Source: Streptomyces sp. NBC_00464 (GTDB lineage Bacteria > Actinomycetota > Actinomycetes > Streptomycetales > Streptomycetaceae). From it: a stretch of DNA of 64,000 nt. The notes under the pieces are model-generated. The model did not search any database and was not told where the DNA came from. It saw only the letters and a list, made by a program, of their open reading frames with translations. The position numbers and the translations under genes are program-made. Position 1 is the stretch's first letter. Every line of letters starts with the position of its first letter. Shown here one piece after another: positions 17,428-26,592 of this stretch. Where the stretch lies: assembly GCF_036013915.1 (NCBI RefSeq), contig NZ_CP107899.1, positions 8,026,001-8,090,000 of the forward strand, written 5' to 3'.

Positions 17428-18126
17428 CTACGTCAGCTCAGTGGACTGCGGGGCGGCCTCGTGTCCGCCGGCGCTGACCAGCCCCGTCTCGTAGGCGGCG
17501 ATGACGGCCTGGACACGATCACGGAGCCCGAGTTTGGCAAGGATGCGGGCGACGTGGGTCTTGACGGTCGTCTCGGCGAGGTGGAGACGGGTGGCGAGTT
17601 CGGCGTTGCTCAGTCCTCTGGCCAGGAGGCCGAAGACCTCCAGTTCGCGAGGGGTGAGCGAGGCGAGGTCACGGTGCAGGGTGACGGACTCGCCGCCGCG
17701 CCGGGCGAACCGCTGAACGAGGCGGCGGGTGATGGCCGGCGCCAGGAGGGCGTCGCCGGTACGGACCGTGCGGACGGCGACGGTCAGGTGCTCGGGGGTG
17801 ACGTCCTTGAGGAGGAAGCCGCTGGCGCCGGCGGACAGTGCCGCGTAGACGTACCGGTCGAGGTCGAACGTGGTCAGGATGATGACGCGAGGTTCGCCGG
17901 GAGCGCCGGTGAGGATGCGGCGGGTGGCCTCCAGCCCGTCCATCTCGGGCATCCGGATGTCCATCAGGACCACGTCGGGCCGGGTACGTCGGACCGCTTC
18001 GACGGCCTCGGCTCCGTTGGCCGCCTCGGCGACGACGTCCATGCCGTCGGCGCCGAGGATCATCCGGAATCCGGTACGGACCAGTGTCTGGTCGTCGGCC
18101 AGGAGCACGCGCAGCGGCTCGGTCAC
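17428..18126 (-). CDS. NarL/FixJ-family response regulator
   Basis: 232 residues. The receiver domain (1-~120) has the acidic pair D11/D12, the phospho-acceptor in VVLMDIRMP (D56) and the Lys in GFLLKDVTPE. A linker leads to a LuxR-type helix-turn-helix: LTPRELEVFGLLARGLSNAELATRL then ETTVKTHVARILAKLGLRDR. The ATG overlaps the histidine kinase stop (ATGA), so the pair is co-translated. The neighbouring divergent ABC transporter operon is its probable target. Confidence 0.94.
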   Translation of the reverse strand: MTEPLRVLLADDQTLVRTGFRMILGADGMDVVAEAANGAEAVEAVRRTRPDVVLMDIRMPEMDGLEATRRILTGAPGEPRVIILTTFDLDRYVYAALSAGASGFLLKDVTPEHLTVAVRTVRTGDALLAPAITRRLVQRFARRGGESVTLHRDLASLTPRELEVFGLLARGLSNAELATRLHLAETTVKTHVARILAKLGLRDRVQAVIAAYETGLVSAGGHEAAPQSTELT

Positions 18127-19433
18127 AGCGCCTCCAGTGGGATCAGGGCTTCGATACGGTAACCGCCGGTCAGGCGTCGCCCGGTGGTCAGGGTTCCGTC
18201 GTGGACGGCGAGGCGCTCGCGCAGCCCGATCAGGCCCCGGCCGTTCCCGGCGGGCGCGCCCGCGCCCGGGTGCCCACCGGTGTCGGCGACTTCCACCCGG
18301 AGCCGGTCCGGGCCGTATTCGACGGTGACGGCGGCCGTGGCGCCGGACGCATGTTTCACGGTGTTGGTCAGGGCTTCCTGGACCACGCGGTAGGCGGCGA
18401 GTTCGAGGCCGGGCGGGAGGGGGCGGGGTGGGCCGGTCACGGTCAGATCGACGGGCAGTCCGGTGTCCCGGACCCGTCCGACCAGCGATTCCAGCTGGTC
18501 CAGGCCGGGTTGTGGGGCCAGCTCCGCCACCGTGTCGGCCAGGTCCGCGCCTCCGTTCGCCCCTTCGCTCTCGTCTGCCATCGTCAGCAGTCCCATGACA
18601 TGGCGCAGCTCGGTCATGGCAGCCCGCCCGCCCGCCTCGACGGCAAGCAGCGCCTCGCCGGCCTGCTCGGGGGAGGTATTCATGATCTTCCGGGCGGCGC
18701 CCGCCTGGATGATCATCACGCTGACGTTGTGTGTGACGACGTCGTGCAGTTCGCGGGCGATCCGAGCCCGCTCGTGCTCGACTGCCCGGCGCAGTGCCTC
18801 GGCCTGTTCGCGTTGCAGCGCGGAGAGCCGGGTGCGGCCCTCACTGGTTCGGATTTTCCAGGTGCGCAGGCCGATGGCGGCCACGGCCATCGGAACAAGG
18901 ATCAGCAGGGCGATGTACTCGTTGGGGACGATCGGTGTGACCGAGTTCCCCGAGGTGCCGACCAGGACGACGGACACCGGCAGCGCCGCCAGGGTCGCCA
19001 CCCGGCGCGGGCTGTACACGGCGGCGCTGTAGACGGCGATGACGAATGCGTAGAAGGTCAGCCGCAGGACGCTCTGCGGTGTCGCCAGTGTCGCGGCCGT
19101 CACGACGCACAGCACGGCGAGCGGGTAGCGGCGGCGCAATGCCAGCGCGCCCGAGGCGATGGCCGCGAGGGCAACCATGAAGGCCAGGCCGTCGGTGCCG
19201 GACGGGCGGGCCATGACGTACTCCACGCCGGGGGCGACCTCACGCACCACGATGTTGCCGGCGTTGTCGATGCCGTAATAGACGGTGACGATGGCGAGGG
19301 CCAGTGCCACCAGCACGTCGAACTGCCAGGCGCGCCGGGTGGGTCGCAGCGGCGGACCATTCGGAATCCTGGCGTCGCCGATCATCCGGCGAGCGGATTC
19401 CCGAATCCGCTCCAGCGTCGTATGTACGTCCAT
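18123..19433 (-). CDS. Sensor histidine kinase (HisKA_3 / NarX-like)
   Basis: About 436 residues from the ATG at 19433, chosen because the sequence from MDVHTTLERIRESAR on matches family N-termini; a longer form from 19511 is possible. Several membrane segments occupy ~40-180 (FDVLVALALAIVTVYYGI, then ARRRYPL-flanked helices). The dimerisation/phospho-acceptor helix is ARIARELHDVVTHNVSVM with His in ELHD. The ATPase domain ends with VADTGGHPGAGAPAGNGRGLIGLRER. The sensed stimulus is unknown; in similar loci such kinases respond to cell-envelope stress. Confidence 0.9.
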   Translation of the reverse strand: MDVHTTLERIRESARRMIGDARIPNGPPLRPTRRAWQFDVLVALALAIVTVYYGIDNAGNIVVREVAPGVEYVMARPSGTDGLAFMVALAAIASGALALRRRYPLAVLCVVTAATLATPQSVLRLTFYAFVIAVYSAAVYSPRRVATLAALPVSVVLVGTSGNSVTPIVPNEYIALLILVPMAVAAIGLRTWKIRTSEGRTRLSALQREQAEALRRAVEHERARIARELHDVVTHNVSVMIIQAGAARKIMNTSPEQAGEALLAVEAGGRAAMTELRHVMGLLTMADESEGANGGADLADTVAELAPQPGLDQLESLVGRVRDTGLPVDLTVTGPPRPLPPGLELAAYRVVQEALTNTVKHASGATAAVTVEYGPDRLRVEVADTGGHPGAGAPAGNGRGLIGLRERLAVHDGTLTTGRRLTGGYRIEALIPLEAL

Positions 19434-19525
19434 CACCGGTTCATTGTCACCGCCGCGCGGGCCCGCGGGCGTCCGTTCCGGTGGCCATTTCCACGGCACC
19501 GGATACATCACCCGCCTACATCGCA

Positions 19526-19551
19526 GGGATGACGTTTCCGACGCTCATCCC
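19526..19551. promoter_or_regulatory. Inverted repeat between the kinase and ABC operons
   Basis: GGGATGA (19526-19532) and TCATCCC (19545-19551) form a perfect 7-bp inverted repeat around a 12-nt spacer in the divergent promoter region. A -10-like TAGCGT lies at 19607-19612, 38 nt before the ABC ATPase start. The repeat is a candidate site for the adjacent response regulator. Confidence 0.4.
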
Positions 19552-19649
19552 AACGCGGTACCGCAATGGGCTCGGCCGGGCGATGCGGGCGTGCCGGGCC
19601 CGCTCCTAGCGTTCACGCAGCCAACTGCCCGTACCCAAGGAGCCTCTTC

Positions 19650-20372
19650 ATGACCACACCGGTGATCGAACTGCGCGGGGTGAGCCGCCGATACGACGAC
19701 GGCCCACCCGCTCTGCACGAGGTGTCGCTGACCGTGCAGCCCGGCGAGGCGGTCGCGATCCTCGGCCCTTCCGGCAGCGGCAAGTCCACATTGCTCAATC
19801 TCGTCGCGGGACTGGACCGGCCCGACACCGGGACCGTGATCGTGGACGCGGTGAGGGTGGATCAGCTGGGCGAGACCGGTTCGGCGCTGTACCGGCGGTC
19901 GAGGATCGGCATGGTCTTCCAGTTCTTCAACCTGCTCGACGATCTGACCGTCACCGACAACGTCGCCCTGCCCGCCCGCCTCGCGGGTATGGCGCGTGGC
20001 GAGGCAGCACGCCGGACGGTGGAACTCCTGGAACTGCTGGGAATCGACCGGCACGCCCGCGCCTACCCGGGGCGGCTGTCCGGCGGGGAGCGGCAGCGCG
20101 TCGCGGTGGCCCGGGCGTTGATGAACCGGCCCACGCTGCTCCTGGCCGACGAGCCGACCGGGGCCCTGGACACAGCCGCCGGGCAGGACGTCAGCAGGCT
20201 GCTCACCGGCCTCAACGCCGAGGGCCAGACCGTCGTCGTGGTCACCCACGACCTCGCTCTCGCCCGGTCCTGCACGAACCGCACGATCCGGATCGCCGAC
20301 GGCCGTATCACCGAGGACGTCCGGACCCGGTCCGTCGCCTCGGCAGCCGTTGACGCGCAGGCCGCCCGGTGA
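19650..20372 (+). CDS. ABC transporter ATP-binding protein (MacB/LolD type)
   Basis: 240 residues with Walker A GPSGSGKST (~41-49), Q-loop FQFFNLLDDLTV, signature LSGGERQRVAVARAL and Walker B LLLADEPTGALD. The ATG at 19650 has AAGGAG 7 nt upstream. The following permease starts inside its stop codon (GTGA), so both are translated together. It energises an FtsX-type exporter or mechanotransmitter rather than a classic importer; no binding protein is nearby. Confidence 0.94.
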   Translation: MTTPVIELRGVSRRYDDGPPALHEVSLTVQPGEAVAILGPSGSGKSTLLNLVAGLDRPDTGTVIVDAVRVDQLGETGSALYRRSRIGMVFQFFNLLDDLTVTDNVALPARLAGMARGEAARRTVELLELLGIDRHARAYPGRLSGGERQRVAVARALMNRPTLLLADEPTGALDTAAGQDVSRLLTGLNAEGQTVVVVTHDLALARSCTNRTIRIADGRITEDVRTRSVASAAVDAQAAR

Positions 20373-22717
20373 GCGCGCTCGGCAAGGTGGTGCGCTCGGG
20401 GGTGGGACGACGGCGGGTGCAGACACTGGTGATCGGGCTCGCCACGATGATGGCGGTGGCCGCCTCCGTCCTTGCCGGATCACTGCTTGTGGTGTCCGGC
20501 GCGCCCTTCGACGAGGCCTTCGCCAAGCAGCACGGCGCGCATCTGTCCGTGCAGTTCGACGCGGGCAGGGTGAGTGCCGGACAACTGTCGACGTCCGAGC
20601 ACGCCGAAGGAGTGAGCAGTGCGGCCGGGCCGTTCCGTACGGCAACGGTCATCCCGAAGTCGGACGGGGCCGACCCCGGGTGGCCGATGACCGTGACCGG
20701 CCGGGGCGGTCCCGGCCGGGACGTGGATGCGGTGGCGCTGCTCGACGGGCGCTGGCCCACGCGCTCCGGGGAGATCGTGCTGTCCGCCAACTCCTGGCTC
20801 TTCCCGACGATGGGCCGGAAGCTCACCTTCCCCGCCCTGTCCGGCGGTCCGGCCCTGACGGTGGTCGGCGTGGCCCGCTCGGTCACACAGACCGCGGACG
20901 CCTGGGTGGTTCCCTCCCAGATGCCGGCGCTCACCGCGCCCGGCAGCGGTGGCTACCAGATGCTCTACCGCTTCACCGACGCGGGCAATGCCGCGCAGAT
21001 CACCGCGGGCGCCAAGGCCGTGACGGGCTCCCTGCCGCCGGGAGCGGCCGTCGGCGAACAGTCATGGCTCACCGTCAAGAAGACCGCCGAGCGCGACACC
21101 GCCCTCTACGTTCCGTTCCTCATCGCGTTCGGCGTCCTGGGCCTGGTCATGTCGGTGCTCATCGTCGGCAACGTCGTCGCATCGGCGGTCGGAACGGGAA
21201 CCCGCCGCATCGGCATCCTCAAGGCTGTCGGCTTCACCCCGGCCCAGGTCGTTCGGGCCTACGTGGGGCAGGCGCTGATCCCGGCCGCCGTCGGCACGGT
21301 CCTCGGTGTCCTCGCCGGCCATCTGCTCGCCGTCCCCGTACTGGCCGAGACCGAGGAGGTCTACGGTACCTCGTCCCTGACCGTCGCCCCCTGGGTCGAC
21401 CTGGCGGTGATCGCCGGGGTGCTCGGTCTGGTGGCGGCGACAGCGTGGGCGAGTGCCGGGCGGGCCGGCCGGCTGCGTACGGTCGACGCACTCGCCGTCG
21501 GGCGCAATGCTTCGGCGGGGCGCGGCCGGTGGGCTGTCCGTCCGGCCGGTCGGCTGCCGTTGCCGCGGCCGGTGTCGCTGGGCCTGGCCCGGCCCTTCGC
21601 GCGGCCCGCCCGTGCACTGGCCATGGGAACGGCGATCCTGTTCGGTGCCATCGCCGTCACCTTCACCGTGGGGATGAGCGCCTCGCTCGGCCAGGTGATG
21701 AAGGCCAAGGCCCACGACGCCGCCGATGTCGTCGTGCCCGCGCCCTTGCCGGACTTCGGCCCCCAGGGTCCCGGCCCGGCGAAGCGGCCGAAGGCCGATC
21801 CCGCCGCAGTCGCCACGGCCATCGGGGCCGCCGCCGGAACCGGGAAGCACTACAGCGCAGCGACGGTGCGGGCGACCGTGTCCGGCCTGACCGGCACCAT
21901 CGACGTGATCGCCTTCACCGGCGACGCCTCCTGGGGCGGCTACACGATGGTCTCGGGCCGCTGGATCGACCAGCCCGGCGAGGCCGTGGTCCCGACACCC
22001 TTCCTGGCCGCAACCGGCACCCGTATCGGCGACACCGTCACCCTGAACGGCCTGGCCGAGGCGGTCCATGTCCGGATCGTGGGCGAGGTTCTCGACCCCC
22101 GCAACGACGGCATGCAGGTCTTCACCGACGCCAGGACCCTCACGGCCGCGCATCCCGACCTGACGGAATCGAGCCATCACATCGCGGTCGCGTCAGGAAC
22201 CGACGTCCCCGCGTACGTCGACGCGCTGAACAAGGACCTGGCACCGCTTGGGGCAGTCGCTCGGGCCGGTGGCCTCGACGCCGGCGGCGACATGGTCGTC
22301 ACCCTCAACGCGCTGTCCGCGATCCTCACTCTGATGCTCGTCGCCGTGGCCGCCCTCGGCGTGCTCAACGGCGTGCTGCTCGACACCCGCGAGCGCATCC
22401 GGGAACTCGGTGTCCACAAGGCGCTCGGCATGACCCCCCGCCAGACCATTGCCATGGTCCTCACCTCGGTCGTCGCGACCGGACTGGCCGCGGGCGCCCT
22501 GGGCGTGCCGCTCGGCGTAGCCCTGCACGGCTGGGTCATGCCCGCGATGGGCGACAGCGTGGGGCTCCGTCTGCCCGATCCCGTCCTCGCCGTCTACCAC
22601 GGGGCTCAGCTGTTCCCGCTCGTACTCGGCGGCCTGTTCATCGCCATCCTGGGTGCGCTCCTGCCCGCCGGCTGGGCGGCCAGGGCCCGGACGGCCACCG
22701 CTCTGCGCACCGAATAG
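20369..22717 (+). CDS. FtsX-family ABC transporter permease
   Basis: 782 residues, the length of double-FtsX permeases. An N-terminal membrane helix (LVIGLATMMAVAASVLAGSLLVV) is followed by an extracytoplasmic domain, then three helices near 230-370. A second helix near 415-440 (ARALAMGTAILFGAIAVTFTV) leads to another outer domain and a final three-helix FtsX module (~640-780) with the typical RIRELGVHKALGMTPRQTI. Such pairs controlled by NarL-type two-component systems often confer resistance to envelope-active peptides or move lipids. That role is inference here. Confidence 0.92.
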   Translation: MSALGKVVRSGVGRRRVQTLVIGLATMMAVAASVLAGSLLVVSGAPFDEAFAKQHGAHLSVQFDAGRVSAGQLSTSEHAEGVSSAAGPFRTATVIPKSDGADPGWPMTVTGRGGPGRDVDAVALLDGRWPTRSGEIVLSANSWLFPTMGRKLTFPALSGGPALTVVGVARSVTQTADAWVVPSQMPALTAPGSGGYQMLYRFTDAGNAAQITAGAKAVTGSLPPGAAVGEQSWLTVKKTAERDTALYVPFLIAFGVLGLVMSVLIVGNVVASAVGTGTRRIGILKAVGFTPAQVVRAYVGQALIPAAVGTVLGVLAGHLLAVPVLAETEEVYGTSSLTVAPWVDLAVIAGVLGLVAATAWASAGRAGRLRTVDALAVGRNASAGRGRWAVRPAGRLPLPRPVSLGLARPFARPARALAMGTAILFGAIAVTFTVGMSASLGQVMKAKAHDAADVVVPAPLPDFGPQGPGPAKRPKADPAAVATAIGAAAGTGKHYSAATVRATVSGLTGTIDVIAFTGDASWGGYTMVSGRWIDQPGEAVVPTPFLAATGTRIGDTVTLNGLAEAVHVRIVGEVLDPRNDGMQVFTDARTLTAAHPDLTESSHHIAVASGTDVPAYVDALNKDLAPLGAVARAGGLDAGGDMVVTLNALSAILTLMLVAVAALGVLNGVLLDTRERIRELGVHKALGMTPRQTIAMVLTSVVATGLAAGALGVPLGVALHGWVMPAMGDSVGLRLPDPVLAVYHGAQLFPLVLGGLFIAILGALLPAGWAARARTATALRTE

Positions 22718-22762
22718 GAGGCCGGGTCACCACCATCGGCGTCGAGCGCGGAGCCGGACCGG

Positions 22763-23173
22763 CTATGACTCGTCGGCCTCCTGGCCGATGGCCTCGTTGG
22801 CGCGGTCGATCTCGACCATGTGTTCCTCCGCCCAGGTACGCAGACCCGCAAGCACGCCTTCCAGAGACAGCCCGAGTCCGGTGAGCCGGTAGAAGACCCG
22901 CGGCGGCACGGTCGGTTCGACCCGGCGCGACACCAGCCCGTCGCGGGTCAGGCTTCGCAGCGTCACGGACAGCATCTTCTGCGAGACACCGGGCATCCGG
23001 CGTCTCAGCTCCGCGAAGCGCACCTCGTCCGGTGCGGCGTCGGCGAGCGTCTTGACGGCCATGGACGTCCACTTCGTGCCCAGTCGGTCCAGCAACTGCC
23101 GCGTGGGGCACTGGGGATCGAACAGATCGCCGCGTACCCCGCGACCGGCGGCCCGGGGCCCTGAGGTGGTCAC
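22763..23173 (-). CDS. HxlR-family winged-helix regulator
   Basis: 136 residues from a GTG at 23173. The family signature is clear: CPTRQLLDRLGTKWTSMAVKTLADA, RFAELRRRMPGVSQKMLSVTLRSLTRDGLVSRR, then VFYRLTGLGLSLEGVL. HxlR proteins are one-component regulators, often redox or aldehyde responsive. It is divergent from an alpha/beta hydrolase gene, with an inverted repeat between them, so it probably controls that gene and itself. A Cys at ~22 precedes the helix-turn-helix as in redox-sensing members. Confidence 0.9.
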   Translation of the reverse strand: MTTSGPRAAGRGVRGDLFDPQCPTRQLLDRLGTKWTSMAVKTLADAAPDEVRFAELRRRMPGVSQKMLSVTLRSLTRDGLVSRRVEPTVPPRVFYRLTGLGLSLEGVLAGLRTWAEEHMVEIDRANEAIGQEADES

Positions 23174-23221
23174 CCGTGGCTCACCACCTTCCCTGAAAGT
23201 GCCGTCTGGGCGGCGGCCGGA

Positions 23222-23258
23222 CGGTTACCTATCGTTCTGTAGTCACCAATGGTAACCG
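23222..23258. promoter_or_regulatory. Nested inverted repeats, candidate HxlR operator
   Basis: Outer arms CGGTTACC (23222-23229) and GGTAACCG (23251-23258) are perfect complements across 21 nt. A second near-palindrome, GTCACCAATGGTAAC (23241-23255), overlaps the right arm. The elements end 16 nt before the hydrolase ATG, a position suited to repression. Confidence 0.5.
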
Positions 23259-23273
23259 CCCCCAGGAGTCGTC

Positions 23274-24131
23274 ATGCCCGTCACCACCGCACCTCAACTG
23301 CACCGCATCGCGACGAACGGCGTCCAGCTCAACGTCGCAATCGCCGGGGACGGACCTGCGGTTCTCCTGCTGCACGGCTTCCCGCACACCTGGCAGCTCT
23401 GGAGCGGCATCATGGGCCGACTTGCCGGGCAGTACCGAGTCATCGCCCCTGACCTGCGAGGCTTCGGCGCCAGTGAACGTGCCGTCGATGGCTACGACGC
23501 GGGCACCCTCGCCGCCGACGCCGAGGGGCTGCTCGACGCACTCGGTGAGACCTCGGCAGCAGTGGTCGGCATCGACGCGGGCACAGCCCCCGCCGCCCTC
23601 CTCGCGCTGCGCCGACCCGGCCTCGTCCGGCGCCTGGTCGTGATGGAGGCGCTGCTCGGCCGCCTCCCCGGAGCAGAGCACGTCTTCGCGGGCGCCGCCC
23701 CGTGGTGGTTCGGCTTCCACGACGTTCCCGGCCTCGCCGAGACCGTCCTGGCCGGCAACGAGGCCCCGTACATCGACTGGTTCCTCGACTCGGGCACGCT
23801 CGGGCGAGGCGTACCCGACGACATCCGTGCGGCCTTCGTCCGCGCGTACACCGGGAGCGAGGCGTTGCGCTGCGCGTTCTCCTACTACCGGGCGTTGCCC
23901 ACCAGCGCGCAGCAGATCCAGGATGCCGTAGCGACGGCTCGGCTGACCATGCCCACCATGGCCGTCGGCTCCCACCCCGTCGGCACCGGGCTCGAACGTC
24001 AGCTCCGTGCCGTCGCCGACGACCTGGTCGGACACCACCTCCAGGACTGCGGCCACATCATCCCCCTCGACCGCCCCGACGCGTTGATCGCGCTCCTTGA
24101 ACCCTTCCTCTCCGCCGATCTGCCGAAGTGA
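23274..24131 (+). CDS. Alpha/beta hydrolase with Asp nucleophile (epoxide hydrolase/dehalogenase type)
   Basis: 285 residues starting at ATG 23274, with AGGAG 7 nt upstream. The oxyanion motif is HGFPHTWQLW, followed by DLRGFGASE. The nucleophile elbow reads VVGIDAGTA, placing Asp (D101) where lipases have Ser. This is the arrangement of soluble epoxide hydrolases and haloacetate/haloalkane dehalogenases, which work through an alkyl-aspartate ester. The catalytic His is in DCGHIIPLDRP (~H261). The usual HDxGG elbow is altered to IDAGT. Its divergent HxlR neighbour suggests induction by a reactive small molecule. Confidence 0.85.
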   Translation: MPVTTAPQLHRIATNGVQLNVAIAGDGPAVLLLHGFPHTWQLWSGIMGRLAGQYRVIAPDLRGFGASERAVDGYDAGTLAADAEGLLDALGETSAAVVGIDAGTAPAALLALRRPGLVRRLVVMEALLGRLPGAEHVFAGAAPWWFGFHDVPGLAETVLAGNEAPYIDWFLDSGTLGRGVPDDIRAAFVRAYTGSEALRCAFSYYRALPTSAQQIQDAVATARLTMPTMAVGSHPVGTGLERQLRAVADDLVGHHLQDCGHIIPLDRPDALIALLEPFLSADLPK

Positions 24132-24167
24132 GCGGAGTGGTGCCGAAGGAAGGTGGCCGACGGCTGA

Positions 24168-24587
24168 TCAGGATGCGGGACAGAGCGTCTTGCGCAGCCC
24201 GTGGTTGAGGTGGCCTCCGTCGTCATCGGTCAGCTTGATGCCGTCGTAGGAGAACCGCTGTGCGGCACCGCGGTCCGGGTTCGTCGCGCCGCCGTCAAGG
24301 GCCGCGCACTGGTCGCGGGCCGCGTCGATGGCTTTGTCCTCGTCGTGGGTGAGGTTGCCGTTGACGTCATGGATGGCCTGGAGAGCGGCGGATCTTGCCG
24401 CACCCGTGGGCTCGGGTGGCAGGCCGCCCTTCTTGGCGGCGTCGCTGTTGTCTGCTGCACGCGACGTCTCGGGTGCGGTGCTTCGGGTGGCGTCGGCCTT
24501 GCTGTCGCTGCCCTTGTCGCCGCTGCAGCCGGCGATGCTGACGGCGAGTACTGCGGCGATGGCCGCCGTCGTGGTGCGGATGCGCAT
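24168..24587 (-). CDS. Small secreted lipoprotein, unknown function
   Basis: 139 residues. The N-terminus RIRTTTAAIAAVLAVSIAGC is a lipoprotein signal with lipobox SIAGC (Cys ~21). A low-complexity Ser/Asp/Ala linker (DKGSDSKADATRSTAPE) precedes a compact C-terminal part with two further cysteines (DQCAALDGG and LCPAS). I recognise no domain. It is convergent with the alpha/beta hydrolase and transcribed alone. Anchoring in the outer leaflet of the cell membrane is the only safe inference. Confidence 0.75.
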   Translation of the reverse strand: MRIRTTTAAIAAVLAVSIAGCSGDKGSDSKADATRSTAPETSRAADNSDAAKKGGLPPEPTGAARSAALQAIHDVNGNLTHDEDKAIDAARDQCAALDGGATNPDRGAAQRFSYDGIKLTDDDGGHLNHGLRKTLCPAS

Positions 24588-24725
24588 GATCCCCCCTGGT
24601 GTGACACGAGTAGGGACATGGTGAGGCCGGCGGGGCGGCCGGGCCGCGGCGGTGACAGAGCTGTGACCAGCTCCGTACGCGTTGGTGCAATGGCCCGGCC
24701 GCCCGGCCCCTTTGTGGGGCTCCGG

Positions 24726-26576
24726 TCAGTTCGCCGAAGGGGTCCAGCCGTTCGCCTCGATGCGCCGGGCGTCGGCCGGTCTGGCCTCGTCGAAGACCGT
24801 ACGGCCGCCGTCCTTGATCCTGATGGCGTCCACGTACGCCCCGCGGCCTACGTACAGCTGATCCGTGGCATACCGCCAGCGCAGCCGCACCTCCTTGCCA
24901 CGCCACTGCGCAAGGTCCGCATCGAGCCGGTGCCAGACCCGGCCCGACCAGCCGGACACCGAGCCCGCCGGATGCGTCGCGGGCTGCTCCTGCCCCTTCT
25001 GCGAGGCCGGACCGGTGGTGAACGGGACCGGCTGCCACGTGGTCCCGGCGTCCGCCGAGGCCTCCAGGAAGAGGAAGTCGGAGCCGGGCTCGGTGTCCCA
25101 CCACAGTGCGCAGCTCAGCCGGGCCCGCGAGGACGCGAGGGTGAGCGGCGGGAGCGCCAGGGTGGCGGACGAGGCGCTTGCCAGACCGGAGAACCATGCC
25201 GTACGGCCCCGGGCCGGCCGGACCGCGACAGCCCGGGCCATCTGGTTGGCGGTGGCGACACGGGGGGCGCTGCCGGAGCGCCAGCTGCGCACCGGGTGCA
25301 CCGAGTTGCCCAGCACGATCAGGAACGAGTCCGTGCTCGGGTCGAGGACCAGGCTCGTGCCGGTGAACCCGGTGTGGCCCGCCGTGCGCGGGGTGGCCAT
25401 CGCGCCCATGTACCAGTGCTGGTAGAGCTCGAAGCCGAGGCCGTGCGCGTCACCCGGGAACGCGGTGTTGAAGTCGGTGAACAGCAGGTCGACCGACGCG
25501 GCCGAGAGGATTCGCGCGCGGCCGTAGACCCCGCCGTTGAGCAGGGTACGGGCGAGGATCGCCAGGTCCCAGGCGCAGGAGAAGACCCCGGCGTGGCCCG
25601 CGACACCGTCCAGGCTGTACGCGTTCTCGTCGTGCACCTCGCCCCAGACCAGTCCGCGCTCCAGCCCGGACCAGGGGAGCCGGGCGTCCTCGGTTGCGGC
25701 GATCTTCGGCTTCCAGGAGGCCGGCGGGTTGTACCGGGTGCGCTGCATCCCGAGCGGAGCGGTGATCTGCTCGCGGAGCAGTACGTCCTGGGCGCGGCCG
25801 GTGATCTTCTCCAGTACCAGCTGGAGCGAGATCAGATTGAGGTCCGAGTAGAGGTACGCAGTGCCGGGCGGGCTCGCCGGCACCTCGTTCCAGAGCAGAT
25901 CCAGCTTCCCCTCCCGGGTGGGCGCCTTGTAGAGCGGGATCCAGGCCCGGAACCCCGAGGTATGTGTGAGCAGCTGACGGATCGTGATGTCCTGCTTGCC
26001 GCCGCCGGCGAAGTCGGGGAGATACGAGGCGACAGTCGCCTCCAGCTCCAGTGTGCCGCGCTCGATCTGTTGCACGGCCAGGATCGAGGTGAACAGCTTG
26101 GAGACCGATGCCAGGTCGAAGACGGTGTCCTCGGCCATGGGGATCTGCTGGTCCGCAGGGAACTCCACGCCGGTGTCGGTCTTCTCGTCGTACGCCGCAT
26201 AGCGCACCGCCTTGCCGATCGGCCGGTGCAGGGCGACTGTCCCGCCCCGCCCCGCGAGCAGTACGGCGCCCGCGTACCAAGGGTGCTTGGGCGAGTCGGC
26301 AAGGTATCTCTCCGCCTCGGTGACCAGTCGGTCGAGCGGCTCCTGCAACAGTCCCGCGCGGGCGGCCGGTCCACGCCGCAGCGTCGGCCTGTTGCGGCCG
26401 GAAGGCGTCCCTGCCGCGGCTCCTGTACCCATGTCCGACGACCCCGCCCCCGACTCCGTGGCAGACGCCGCTTCCGCGAACGGAATGGGCGCCAGGGCGA
26501 GTGCTCCGCCCAGGGCCAGCATCCCACCGCCCAGCCTCCGCCGGCTGATGCCCGCGCCCGCCGTGTCCTCGGTCAT
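24726..26576 (-). CDS. Secreted serine hydrolase (class C beta-lactamase/esterase fold) with C-terminal beta-sandwich
   Basis: 616 residues. A Tat signal (ISRRRLGGGMLALGGALALAP) ends near AEA at ~36. The beta-lactamase-fold domain (~80-430) has the SxxK motif in DLASVSK (S157, K160), a YSD motif in LYSDLN and the third motif HTGFTGT. A ~150-residue C-terminal domain ending in KDGGRTVFDEARPAD looks like a carbohydrate- or surface-binding jelly roll. Family members are D-alanyl-peptidases, esterases or muropeptide hydrolases. Longer in-frame starts up to 26735 are rejected: AAGGGG lies just upstream of the ATG at 26576, and the extra N-terminus only translates a tandem repeat. Confidence 0.85.
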   Translation of the reverse strand: MTEDTAGAGISRRRLGGGMLALGGALALAPIPFAEAASATESGAGSSDMGTGAAAGTPSGRNRPTLRRGPAARAGLLQEPLDRLVTEAERYLADSPKHPWYAGAVLLAGRGGTVALHRPIGKAVRYAAYDEKTDTGVEFPADQQIPMAEDTVFDLASVSKLFTSILAVQQIERGTLELEATVASYLPDFAGGGKQDITIRQLLTHTSGFRAWIPLYKAPTREGKLDLLWNEVPASPPGTAYLYSDLNLISLQLVLEKITGRAQDVLLREQITAPLGMQRTRYNPPASWKPKIAATEDARLPWSGLERGLVWGEVHDENAYSLDGVAGHAGVFSCAWDLAILARTLLNGGVYGRARILSAASVDLLFTDFNTAFPGDAHGLGFELYQHWYMGAMATPRTAGHTGFTGTSLVLDPSTDSFLIVLGNSVHPVRSWRSGSAPRVATANQMARAVAVRPARGRTAWFSGLASASSATLALPPLTLASSRARLSCALWWDTEPGSDFLFLEASADAGTTWQPVPFTTGPASQKGQEQPATHPAGSVSGWSGRVWHRLDADLAQWRGKEVRLRWRYATDQLYVGRGAYVDAIRIKDGGRTVFDEARPADARRIEANGWTPSAN

Positions 26577-26592
26577 CCGGAACCCCTTCCAC

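Noticed and set aside
20350..22884. Open frame of over 840 codons overlapping the FtsX-type permease in another plus frame
   Set aside because: The composition is almost only Arg, Gly, Pro, Ala and His, while the neighbouring frame gives clear membrane helices and FtsX motifs.
23174..23273. Small gene encoded between the HxlR and hydrolase genes
   Set aside because: Short frames have no start with a ribosome site, and the space is filled by inverted repeats and promoters.
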